37,446 nucleotides of DNA from positions 1 to 37,446 of the forward strand of contig PUPH01000034.1 of assembly GCA_003553085.1 (NCBI GenBank), in the 5' to 3' direction. Below are positions 24,883-32,123 of this stretch, piece after piece. Source of the DNA: Thermoplasmata archaeon. GTDB lineage: Archaea > Thermoplasmatota > Thermoplasmata > Halarchaeoplasmatales > Halarchaeoplasmataceae. Position 1 is the stretch's first letter. Every line of letters starts with the position of its first letter. The notes beneath the pieces were generated by a model. The model was not told the origin of the DNA, made no database searches, and saw only the letters and a program-made list of their open reading frames with translations. The position numbers and the translations under genes were made by a program.

Positions 24883-25239
24883 CTACATCAAGGAAAGATC
24901 TCCAGTGATCTCATCGATCAAATTCTCCGGACCAGGTCCAACACCCAAACATGTTTTGGTACCTGGAGATACCTCTGTTAGTCCTGCATCTGAAACTTCC
25001 ATGGCGACTACATCTCTCTTTTTAGCCATCTCTTTCAGGAAGTGCATATGTTCTAGATCATCGCAATATACCGCTACCTTCTTTTGACCCTCAGCGGACC
25101 ATTTTGAAAAATACTTGCCTCGTTTTTTACTCTCCAAAGCACAAAGAACCGATGCGTGCCCTGCCTGAACTGCGAGTTTACCTTTAGATAATTTCAGGTC
25201 CTTGCGAAATACGAGTACCATCTTATATTTAAATTTCAA
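24883..25239 (-). CDS. pth2: Peptidyl-tRNA hydrolase, archaeal/eukaryotic type
   Basis: Pth2 releases peptides from peptidyl-tRNA that dropped off ribosomes. The sequence shows YKMVLVFRKDLKLSKGKLAVQAGHASV, then FLKEMAKK, DAGLTEVSPGTKTCLGVGP and the terminal LIDEITGDL, all standard for the 115-120-residue family. The start is ambiguous: GTG 25248, TTG 25239 or ATG 25221. I prefer TTG 25239, since GGTGA overlaps the preceding TAG stop and lies 5 bases before it, exactly as for the DUF99 gene. The stop is TAG, followed in frame by DUF99. Confidence 0.9.
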   Translation of the reverse strand: MKFKYKMVLVFRKDLKLSKGKLAVQAGHASVLCALESKKRGKYFSKWSAEGQKKVAVYCDDLEHMHFLKEMAKKRDVVAMEVSDAGLTEVSPGTKTCLGVGPGPENLIDEITGDLSLM

Positions 25240-25248
25240 CTGTATCAC

Positions 25249-25848
25249 CTAATATATGTCTTCAGCCCTCATCTTCTCAAGCTTCTTCAACCTATCATCT
25301 ACCTCCCGTAACTCCTCCTCGGCCTTCTTCTTCTTATTTTGATAATGATCTCTGATGCTCTTAGCCTGGGCCTTGCTCTTCTCCCTTGCCTCTTTGATCT
25401 GGTGTTTTAGCTGCTGTCTTCTTCTTGCCAGTTTCTGCATCTCATGGAGTATGTCTTTGTCGTCGGTATAATTAAAATCTTCAGGGCCAGGGGGAGGGGG
25501 TGCGGGTCTTTCTAAAGACTGATGTAGAAGTCCCATCCATTGATATGCACCTTTGTACCAACCAACTATGAAAAATACCACGGTGATGGTGATCAGAGAG
25601 ATCCATATGTTCTGTTCTACGAAATAACCCATCTCACCGTGATCAACAGGTATCGAGCCTAGGAAAAATCCGACCAATATAGTAGTAACTATGCTCATAC
25701 CCATGCCAAGGGTTATGCGGTAAAGCATATCGAACTCCTTATCCAGTTCACCTTTTCTCGGAAATAGAGCGTTCACAATGGTAAAGCCCGGAAGAAAGAA
25801 GATGAATAAGGTCGCTACTATCAGTCGTAATACCATTTCCAGAGGCAA
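25249..25848 (-). CDS. DUF1616-like membrane protein with C-terminal coiled coil
   Basis: 199 residues. The N-terminal half has three hydrophobic segments (about 5-28, 42-65 and 82-102), beginning with LRLIVATLFIFFLPGFTIVNALFPRKGELD, which resembles the start of the DUF1616 family. A proline run (APPPPGPEDF) leads into a charged helix rich in K, E, R and Q (about 130-195) that should form a cytoplasmic coiled coil. Function unknown. It ends with TAG at 25249-25251 and the frame continues open into pth2. The ATG at 25848 starts 34 bases after the upstream CNNM-like gene's stop would be on the other side, so these appear to be separate transcripts. Confidence 0.65.
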   Translation of the reverse strand: MPLEMVLRLIVATLFIFFLPGFTIVNALFPRKGELDKEFDMLYRITLGMGMSIVTTILVGFFLGSIPVDHGEMGYFVEQNIWISLITITVVFFIVGWYKGAYQWMGLLHQSLERPAPPPPGPEDFNYTDDKDILHEMQKLARRRQQLKHQIKEAREKSKAQAKSIRDHYQNKKKKAEEELREVDDRLKKLEKMRAEDIY

Positions 25849-25882
25849 TCTATGTAGATATAAAAAGGTTTTTTGGTATCAT

Positions 25883-26890
25883 TCACTCGACCCTGTCGAA
25901 TTCATCGTATATCTCGCCCAACAATTCCTCAACGATATCTTCAAGAGTGATAAGGCCGTCGAACTTTCCTCTTTCATCGACCACTACCCCCATGTGGATA
26001 CGGCTTTTTCTCATCCGCTGGAATACTTCGGTTATATCATCTTGATTCTTCACTAGCATCGGTACCTCTCTTGCATATTCACCCATGGTCCCGATCTCTT
26101 CTCCAAGAAGGTCCTTGCTGTACAAGATACCGATGATCTGGTGGGTTCCATGTTTGGCTACAGGTATCCTGGTAAAACCATGTTCTTTGATGAACTCCAC
26201 TCCCTCGTCCACGGATATTTTTGAGTCTAGTACGAAGCTCTGGTTTTTTGGTACCTTCACCGATCTCACCTTAACATCTCCAAACCAAAACGCCCGGTGG
26301 ACGATGTGCTTCTCTATGGACTTTATCTGACCTTCTTCTTCTAGTATCGATGCCAGATCCCTAACGTCCGATTCGGTCACATGGATCTTCTCGTTCTTGG
26401 TTTCCCCACCGAGCAATCTTATTATCCCATTGGATATCTCACCCAGTGCGATGATCAGAGGATAAAATATCCTTGAAAGATAATAGATAAACGATGCGTT
26501 CTTTATGCTGAAGTGTCTTTTGTTCTTGATCGCGAAGCCCTTGGGGGTGATCTCTGCGAATATGAGTACTAGGATGGTTAGCACACCCACCGCTATGGAT
26601 ATACCGAAATTTCCAAGCAGGTCATAGGCTAATTTTGTAGCTATCGCAGATGCAGTGATGTTGACAAGGTTATTACCTATCAAAATGGTGATTATAGTGC
26701 TATCCATATCGGATCTCAGCTTTATGATTATATCGATGTGTTTCTCGTTATCCATCTTCATCTTCGCTAGATCCACCTTGGATAATGCAGTTATAGCCGT
26801 TTCAGCGCCTGAAAACCGTCCGCTGAGATAGATCAGAACCGCCAGGGAAACCAGATATACAAGATGTATCATATCCATGTTCATACACAT
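25883..26890 (-). CDS. CNNM/CorC-like protein (DUF21 plus CBS domains), putative cation exporter
   Basis: 335 residues. The N-terminal DUF21 membrane domain has about four hydrophobic segments within residues 1-140 and the motif SGAETAITALSKVDL. Two CBS domains follow (about 195-320: FVLDSKISVDEGVEFIKEHG and VDERGKFDGLITLEDIVEELLGEI). Homologues are linked to magnesium or cobalt efflux; the older name hemolysin is misleading. There is no clear C-terminal CorC_HlyC transporter-associated domain, so this is a short form. It follows the sugar isomerase gene by 16 bases in the same direction. Confidence 0.85.
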   Translation of the reverse strand: MCMNMDMIHLVYLVSLAVLIYLSGRFSGAETAITALSKVDLAKMKMDNEKHIDIIIKLRSDMDSTIITILIGNNLVNITASAIATKLAYDLLGNFGISIAVGVLTILVLIFAEITPKGFAIKNKRHFSIKNASFIYYLSRIFYPLIIALGEISNGIIRLLGGETKNEKIHVTESDVRDLASILEEEGQIKSIEKHIVHRAFWFGDVKVRSVKVPKNQSFVLDSKISVDEGVEFIKEHGFTRIPVAKHGTHQIIGILYSKDLLGEEIGTMGEYAREVPMLVKNQDDITEVFQRMRKSRIHMGVVVDERGKFDGLITLEDIVEELLGEIYDEFDRVE

Positions 26891-26906
26891 CTTTCGATCA
26901 TCGTTT

Positions 26907-27650
26907 TCAGGATAATAGTCCTATTAAATATTCTTTGCTCATCTTTAGTGCTTCTAAAGAGCGTCCTTCGATCACCCAATTACCTTCATAGTTAGTTGAT
27001 TTGGATAGAACGTTTGCAAAGTCTATGTTTCCTTCGCCTAATGGCAGGTGTAGGTCATCCTCACCATGGTTATCGTGTATATGTATGTTTACGGGATCGA
27101 ACTCTAGAAAGTCATCCAGCCTTCCAGTCGTGTTTGCATGCCCTATATCAAAACAGAATCCCACGCCGGTTTTTTCTGTGAAATAGCGTATCTCTTCAGG
27201 AGTTATTCCTGTGGTGGGGAAGCACGCCGGCATGTTCTCTAAAGCTATCATGATCCCACTGTCATCGGCCAGTTTTTTGATGGTTATCAACGAATCCAAC
27301 AAAGCATCTTTCGTTCCAGACCATTCTCGTGCCATGGGTGAGTAAAGACCGGGATGTACCGTCAACATCTCACTATCAATCATCACAGACAGATCTATAG
27401 CTTTCCTTATCTCATCTATGGATGCCTTTTTCATGGAACGATTCAAACTGGATATATTTATATCGTTAAAGGGTGCGTGAACTTGGATCTGTAGGTTACT
27501 AGTCGATAAAGTGTCCTGGATCGTTTCTCTGTGGTCCCAACCGTGTTCGGCCTCGGCTAAAAACTCCCAACCTTCGAAACCGTCTTCTATCTTTTTGATC
27601 ACTTCATCGAAAGGTCTAAAGCAAAATAGGGGATTGGATGCTATTATCAT
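26907..27650 (-). CDS. Sugar phosphate isomerase/epimerase-like TIM-barrel protein (AP endonuclease 2 family)
   Basis: About 247 residues of the xylose isomerase-like TIM-barrel family. Metal- and substrate-site motifs occur in order: VHAPFNDINISS, LTVHPGLYSP, IALENMPACFPTTG, GFCFDIGHANTTG, NIHIHDNHGEDDLHLPLGEG and WVIEGRS. The set is complete enough for a metal-dependent isomerase, epimerase or endonuclease IV-like enzyme; the short length and lack of DNA-binding loops favour isomerase. I chose the ATG at 27650, which overlaps the stop of the upstream DUF54 gene as ATGA. Substrate unknown. Confidence 0.8.
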   Translation of the reverse strand: MIIASNPLFCFRPFDEVIKKIEDGFEGWEFLAEAEHGWDHRETIQDTLSTSNLQIQVHAPFNDINISSLNRSMKKASIDEIRKAIDLSVMIDSEMLTVHPGLYSPMAREWSGTKDALLDSLITIKKLADDSGIMIALENMPACFPTTGITPEEIRYFTEKTGVGFCFDIGHANTTGRLDDFLEFDPVNIHIHDNHGEDDLHLPLGEGNIDFANVLSKSTNYEGNWVIEGRSLEALKMSKEYLIGLLS

Positions 27651-28039
27651 CGAGATACCTCTGTACAAGTCAACTCTTCGATGACTCCTTTGATCCTCTC
27701 CGAAGTGATTTTTACAGTTATCCCGCCCAGTGGCTGCTTGCCCTGGAAAAAGTTGACCCGTCTACTGCAGGAAGCCTGTTTGGAAAGAACGAACTCACAT
27801 GTGTCGGAACTTACATGTGCCATCATGTGCATCCTGGCCGTATCTCTGATCTTCAGATCACGAAGAATTTCTGAAAATCTGTAAAGAGATCTAGTATCTC
27901 CTATCACCATATCATCTTGTATGTCCCAATCTGCCTCTGGGAACAATTTGCTAAGGCATGATACCAATATCTTATAGTCCTCAGTGGGATAGATCGGTGC
28001 CCGTATCTCCGCCCGATAGTCTGATGTTTCCGATTCCAT
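27647..28039 (-). CDS. DUF54/COG1325 RNA-binding protein, exosome-associated family
   Basis: 130 residues matching the archaeal predicted exosome RNA-binding family: an N-terminal RAEIRAPIYPTED, central LKIRDTARMHMM, then FVLSKQASCSRRVNFFQGKQPLGGITVKI and a final VIEELT. In this family the LNKQAA...VNF and PLGPI motifs are conserved; here they are slightly altered. The role is presumed RNA binding near the exosome, not shown directly. A clear box A at 28063-28071 would start the transcript almost at the ATG. Downstream genes are coupled by an ATGA overlap. Confidence 0.82.
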   Translation of the reverse strand: MESETSDYRAEIRAPIYPTEDYKILVSCLSKLFPEADWDIQDDMVIGDTRSLYRFSEILRDLKIRDTARMHMMAHVSSDTCEFVLSKQASCSRRVNFFQGKQPLGGITVKITSERIKGVIEELTCTEVSR

Positions 28040-28062
28040 CGAATATGAACTCCTCGTTCATG

Positions 28063-28071
28063 TATATATAG
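28063..28071 (-). promoter_or_regulatory. Box A for the DUF54 gene
   Basis: Minus-strand CTATATATA lies 24-32 bases before the ATG at 28039, predicting a leaderless transcript. Confidence 0.55.
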
Positions 28072-28077
28072 ATTGAC

Positions 28078-29073
28078 CTACTTATTACCCTTTAACATAT
28101 CATCCACCCTCGTTAGGATCTCTGGTGTGATCTGCCGTACATCCTGTTCTTTTGCTGCCCTGTTATAGAGTTCGAAAAAGTTGAGGGGACCCTTCACAAG
28201 ACCTACTATTTCATCCCTGGAAACTTCGTTCGATAGATCCATGATCTTTACCATCCTTCCCGATAAAAAATGTCCGGGTGGGAGACCTCTGCCCCTTTCA
28301 TCCATTGTGAATCCGTTGTACGATCTGGCTATTTCTTCCTGAGTTCCAGAGAGTATATCATCCAATAGTCTTTCAAGCATATCGAAGAGGTCGTCCATGG
28401 CCCCCTCATATTCCGAGATGAGTTCGTTGTGTTCCTCATCACCTTCCACCTTTGTTATCGCTTGTGGAGAACAGAAAGCATTAGCTAGCCCTTCACCCAC
28501 CAGATACGTAAGAAGGTTTACCATATGTTTTTTCCTGGGATCTACTGAAGATCTCAGCCCCTCGATCAGAGGGTCTTTACTCCACCAGTACTCCGCACCC
28601 ATATGATGGAGTTCGTGAGAAAATGTATCTGGCGAGATAGCTGATGCATCAAAGTATACCAGGGATAGATAGACAGTCCCATTACGGAACATCCCTCCGT
28701 TGAAACCGTCGATGGTCACTATCATGACGGGATCCAGGTATGTATCATCGGGTAAATACTCCAAAGCATCCTCTTGTGCACTTTCCCAATCGTAATTTTT
28801 TATCTCTCTTATAGCGGTACGCATCCTGTCTGGTTCCCCGAGTGCTTTTTTAAGACCGAAGTGGATCTTCTCCTCCCAGAGGTTTAGGTCGGAACGAGGT
28901 TTCTCCGGCAGTGCCTTCAATATCCCTCTGAATCTTTCCTGCCGCTCGGGTACCCAGTCATACGCATCGAGCCATCTTTGAATGTCCGGATGTGATATCA
29001 CATCTGAAGCGCTCTCTAGGTCACCTTCCAACTTATCGAGCAATAGTGAAACACCCTCGGTTCTAACTTTCAT
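28078..29073 (-). CDS. HExxH putative zinc metallopeptidase (DUF5700-like)
   Basis: 331 residues. The zinc motif HELHH is at 153-157 (SHELHHMGAEYW), with a likely third ligand E194 in LVGEGLANAF about 37 residues later, the gluzincin arrangement. The preceding GGMFRNGTVYLSLVYFD strand and the helical remainder resemble DUF5700 putative peptidases. There is no signal peptide, so it would act in the cytoplasm. A box A-like element (GTTATTTATC, minus strand near 29095-29104) predicts a leaderless start at 29073. The stop is TAG. Substrate unknown. Confidence 0.68.
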   Translation of the reverse strand: MKVRTEGVSLLLDKLEGDLESASDVISHPDIQRWLDAYDWVPERQERFRGILKALPEKPRSDLNLWEEKIHFGLKKALGEPDRMRTAIREIKNYDWESAQEDALEYLPDDTYLDPVMIVTIDGFNGGMFRNGTVYLSLVYFDASAISPDTFSHELHHMGAEYWWSKDPLIEGLRSSVDPRKKHMVNLLTYLVGEGLANAFCSPQAITKVEGDEEHNELISEYEGAMDDLFDMLERLLDDILSGTQEEIARSYNGFTMDERGRGLPPGHFLSGRMVKIMDLSNEVSRDEIVGLVKGPLNFFELYNRAAKEQDVRQITPEILTRVDDMLKGNK

Positions 29074-29153
29074 GTTTCCAAATATATCTACGACGATAAA
29101 TAACCTTTTCCTGAGTCAAGAGATCCGAATGTGCTATTGAATCTTAATTAACA

Positions 29154-29753
29154 CTATCCATCAATCTCGGTGTAAAGTACAGCTGATATGGCGGTTCCGG
29201 GCATGGGGTTGTACCATTTACCTTCGATCTCGAGTAGAAATAGGTCGTCAAAATCTCCTAGGTCCGCCACCCAATAGATGGGAGAATCCTCATCGACTGT
29301 AGCGTCCCAATCGAGTATTATCGTGCACATATCACTGATATCGCCCTGGAAGTATTCACTATCGTTCAACATCTCCATGATCTCTTCAGACTGTGTTCTA
29401 TTGTCTTCTTCCATATCTTCGAGGTAGATCAGCTCTTCTATCTCGTATGACTCCACATATGCTTCCCCATCATCTATGGCGGACTTCATATCCTCTAGAT
29501 ACTCCTTGAATTCTTCTTCTTCCATCGGGATCTCTTCGAATACATCGTCGCTCAAGAATTCGTTATCCACCAACAACTCCATAAATAACTCTCCATCCTT
29601 GTTATTGATACTTTCGACGAAAGAACTCATCAGCGCTTCTGGAGTTCCAGAAGTATCGTCTTCAACACATCCGGATGTTAACAATACTGTGATGAGAAGT
29701 GTTACCATAACCACGCAACTCAGAAGCTTATCCATTCCTTTCATTTCGGGCAT
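29154..29753 (-). CDS. Predicted lipoprotein of unknown function
   Basis: About 199 acidic residues. A signal peptide (MDKLLSCVVMVTLLITVLL) ends in the lipobox LLTSGC, so the cysteine is probably lipid-modified and the protein sits on the outer face of the membrane. The following EALMSSFVESINNKDGELFMELL is like the start of DUF4878/NTF2-like small domains, and the rest alternates acidic helices and strands. ATG 29753 is one of several possible starts (TTG 29765, ATG 29744, ATG 29735); all give the same signal peptide. The stop is TAG. Confidence 0.7.
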   Translation of the reverse strand: MPEMKGMDKLLSCVVMVTLLITVLLTSGCVEDDTSGTPEALMSSFVESINNKDGELFMELLVDNEFLSDDVFEEIPMEEEEFKEYLEDMKSAIDDGEAYVESYEIEELIYLEDMEEDNRTQSEEIMEMLNDSEYFQGDISDMCTIILDWDATVDEDSPIYWVADLGDFDDLFLLEIEGKWYNPMPGTAISAVLYTEIDG

Positions 29754-29896
29754 TTTAGATTTCAAATCAAACCACGATTACAAGATGGGGGGGTCATCAC
29801 TAATAAACCTATTTGATTTTGAACTATACATATTTTGAAAAAATAAAAAGCGAGTTCAAAGTAGAGGAGACTTGAATATGAATTTCATCTTATAGA

Positions 29897-31309
29897 TCAC
29901 AACATACCTTTACGATTCATTTCGACCAGATAGCTATCAGCCGATCGCCAGTCGTCAGCAGCATGGTTGAACAGTACGGTAGCCCTTTCCTGGGCTTCGT
30001 GCACCACTTCTTCCTCATCTATATGAACGAACTCCCCGTCAAGTAATACTATCTTTCCGCCGATGATGACATTATCCGCCTGATGGGTAGAATACGCAAG
30101 GTTAGGGACGTAATTGTGGAATGGAATATCAACAGAGGGGGTCTGATGTGTCTTCGATAGATCGACCATAATCATATCGGCTAACTTACCCTCTTTGATA
30201 GATCCTATCTTATCGTCCATACCTAATACTTCTGCTCCACCTTTACAGCCCAACCTCAGAGTTTCCCACGCTGGTAGAAGGGTCGGGTCTTTGTACATGG
30301 TCTTTGTGAGAACAGATATGGTCCTCATCTCTCTGAACATGTTGTGGGTTCCGGGACCGGGAGCCTGATCCGTGCCCAGGCCAACGGAACCACCGGAGGA
30401 TAAATGATCCCACACCGGAGGTACCATCCCATCTATCATGGCTATGGAACTAGGGCAGCCTACCATCCCTACATCGCTTTTGACCAGAAGTCCTCTCTCC
30501 TTTTTAGTCGTATCATGGCAGTGTACAGCTATCAGATCGGAATCCAGCATATCCCATCCATCCAACACATCCACAGTACTCTTCTCGTATCTACCGTACA
30601 CCTGTAACCGCTCACGTTCCCCCTGGGCAACGTGCATGTGGATCTTACAATCACGCTCTTTCGCCTTCTCTTTGACCTTCAGCATCGTTTCAGAGGATAC
30701 CATATCAAGGGCCTGAGGGCCGTACAGGATGTCCACAGATCCTGAGTCCTTATATGATTCATACAGTTCATCGGTCCTTTTCAAAAGTGCCGATCCTTTA
30801 TCAGGGTCCAGCTCGTACAGATCCTTTGGGCCTAATCGCGTCCTCTCGGATACCACTTCGTTGATGGTCTCCGCTGCGGCCACACGTACGCCGAAGGGTT
30901 CGTACACCTCCTCTATCAGCACTCTAACATCGCTTGAATACTCTCCAAATGTGGTTATACCTGATCTAAGACCCTCTAATACCCCCAGCTTCGATCCGAT
31001 GATGATATCATCCATCTTCATCCTCCTTGTAAGGGGTGCTAACGCCTTATTCATCCATTCGATCTCAGGAACATCCTGGGCTCCTCCTCTCAAGATAGTC
31101 AAACCCGTGTGTGTATGCGCGTTGACCAAACCAGGCATGGTGACGTGACCGCTGCCGTCGATCACCCGTTCTACGCCCTCCAGGTCTATATCTGCAGTTT
31201 TTCCTACCCATTCTATGCGTTCGGTAAAACGAACAGCGCCGTCATCTATTATACCCAATCCATCTCCTTCAAAGGTCAACAGCTTCGTATCGATTATCGC
31301 GGACTCCAT
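29897..31309 (-). CDS. Amidohydrolase/deaminase (COG0402; MTA/SAH or 5'-deoxyadenosine deaminase-like)
   Basis: About 470 residues of the amidohydrolase superfamily. Metal-binding motifs are MPGLVNAHTHTGLTILRGG, HMHVAQGERE, AVHCHDTT and GLGTDQAPGPGTHNMFREMR. In adenosine-type deaminases the third element is HxHxxE; here the glutamate position is Q (HMHVAQ), so deamination of MTA/SAH is not assured. Relatives of this kind act on purines, pterins or triazines. If it does deaminate 5'-deoxyadenosine or MTA, it would join MtnA in salvage. The ATG at 31309 is preferred over GTG 31318; an upstream box A-like element near 31336-31345 would place the transcript start beside it. Confidence 0.8.
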   Translation of the reverse strand: MESAIIDTKLLTFEGDGLGIIDDGAVRFTERIEWVGKTADIDLEGVERVIDGSGHVTMPGLVNAHTHTGLTILRGGAQDVPEIEWMNKALAPLTRRMKMDDIIIGSKLGVLEGLRSGITTFGEYSSDVRVLIEEVYEPFGVRVAAAETINEVVSERTRLGPKDLYELDPDKGSALLKRTDELYESYKDSGSVDILYGPQALDMVSSETMLKVKEKAKERDCKIHMHVAQGERERLQVYGRYEKSTVDVLDGWDMLDSDLIAVHCHDTTKKERGLLVKSDVGMVGCPSSIAMIDGMVPPVWDHLSSGGSVGLGTDQAPGPGTHNMFREMRTISVLTKTMYKDPTLLPAWETLRLGCKGGAEVLGMDDKIGSIKEGKLADMIMVDLSKTHQTPSVDIPFHNYVPNLAYSTHQADNVIIGGKIVLLDGEFVHIDEEEVVHEAQERATVLFNHAADDWRSADSYLVEMNRKGML

Positions 31310-31354
31310 GGATATCACGGTTATAACTACACGATAATATTAAGACCTTTTCAG

Positions 31355-32065
31355 TCATAAGTTCATGAGTTCTTTCCTAATATCTTTTGGTGCCTTCTCC
31401 AACGCATACCTGAAAACGACTCGAGGGATCTCGTCAACGTTCTCTTTTAAATAATCGTAAACCTCATCCGGATAACTCAGGTATGCATATTTGAGCAGCC
31501 AACCGACACCTTTCTGCACATGAATCTCATCATCATCCTTCAATCTACCTACTACCTTCAACACCTTCTCCCAACTGAAATGAACAGAGAAACTCCTAGA
31601 TGATCTGAGTAAGCTGACTGGTGCCGCTCTTCTAACGAACGTTTTTGATGAATCACACCACCGCAAAACGTTCTTGAATAACTGGGGATGCTTCTCCAAC
31701 ATAGGGTTCAGAACTCTATAGCAGAGAACGTCACACTGTCCCCAGGTGTGTATGTGCTCGTACAACCACCTTTCATAGTATCCCATATATCGTAGTTCAT
31801 ACATCTGCTTCCTTTTGATCCATCTAGTCACCAACCAAAGGTAACTCCATCTACCTTCATCGACCAAGGAGTCGAAAACGTCGATCAACCCCTCCTCTGG
31901 TAGGTTATTGTAAACCATCCTGGCGATCTTATCCATATCTGATGAAGCCTCGATCTCTCTATCTATGACATCTTTGATTTGAGCTACTCGAGACGAAACA
32001 TCCATAGATTCGCCAACAGATTCAGGTAGTATAACTGTTTCTAAAGGGAGATGGAAAACGCCCAT
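31355..32065 (-). CDS. AlkD-like DNA alkylation repair protein (HEAT-like repeats)
   Basis: About 236 residues of helical repeats. WSYLWLVTRWIKRKQMYELRYMGYYERWL, then HIHTWGQCDVLCYRVLNPMLEKH, VRRAAPVSLLRS and VQKGVGWLLKYAYLSYPDEV match the AlkD/DNA alkylation repair glycosylase family, including the tryptophan/aspartate-rich region that clasps damaged DNA. The open frame extends to 32395, but that part overlaps the divergent PAP2 gene and is not protein-like, so I start at ATG 32065; ATG 32005 is a serious alternative. The divergent neighbour shares the short intergenic space. Confidence 0.75.
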   Translation of the reverse strand: MGVFHLPLETVILPESVGESMDVSSRVAQIKDVIDREIEASSDMDKIARMVYNNLPEEGLIDVFDSLVDEGRWSYLWLVTRWIKRKQMYELRYMGYYERWLYEHIHTWGQCDVLCYRVLNPMLEKHPQLFKNVLRWCDSSKTFVRRAAPVSLLRSSRSFSVHFSWEKVLKVVGRLKDDDEIHVQKGVGWLLKYAYLSYPDEVYDYLKENVDEIPRVVFRYALEKAPKDIRKELMNL

Positions 32066-32070
32066 CCTAA

Positions 32071-32080
32071 TCTTTATATC
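32071..32080. promoter_or_regulatory. Shared TATA-like element between divergent genes
   Basis: TCTTTATATC reads as a box A on the plus strand and, near-symmetrically, as GATATAAAGA on the minus strand. It could serve the PAP2-kinase gene, and on the minus strand it would fit a start of the AlkD-like gene at 32005. Confidence 0.4.
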
Positions 32081-32123
32081 GGGATAATGAATGATGGGTT
32101 CGTCGTTTGAGATCGATGAAACC

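Noticed and set aside
3269-29156. Genome-wide use of TAG as a sense codon
   Set aside because: TAG ends the flavoprotein (3269-3271), the HExxH gene (28078-28080) and the lipoprotein (29154-29156) at normal-looking lengths, so TAG works as a stop at least there; site-specific readthrough is not excluded.
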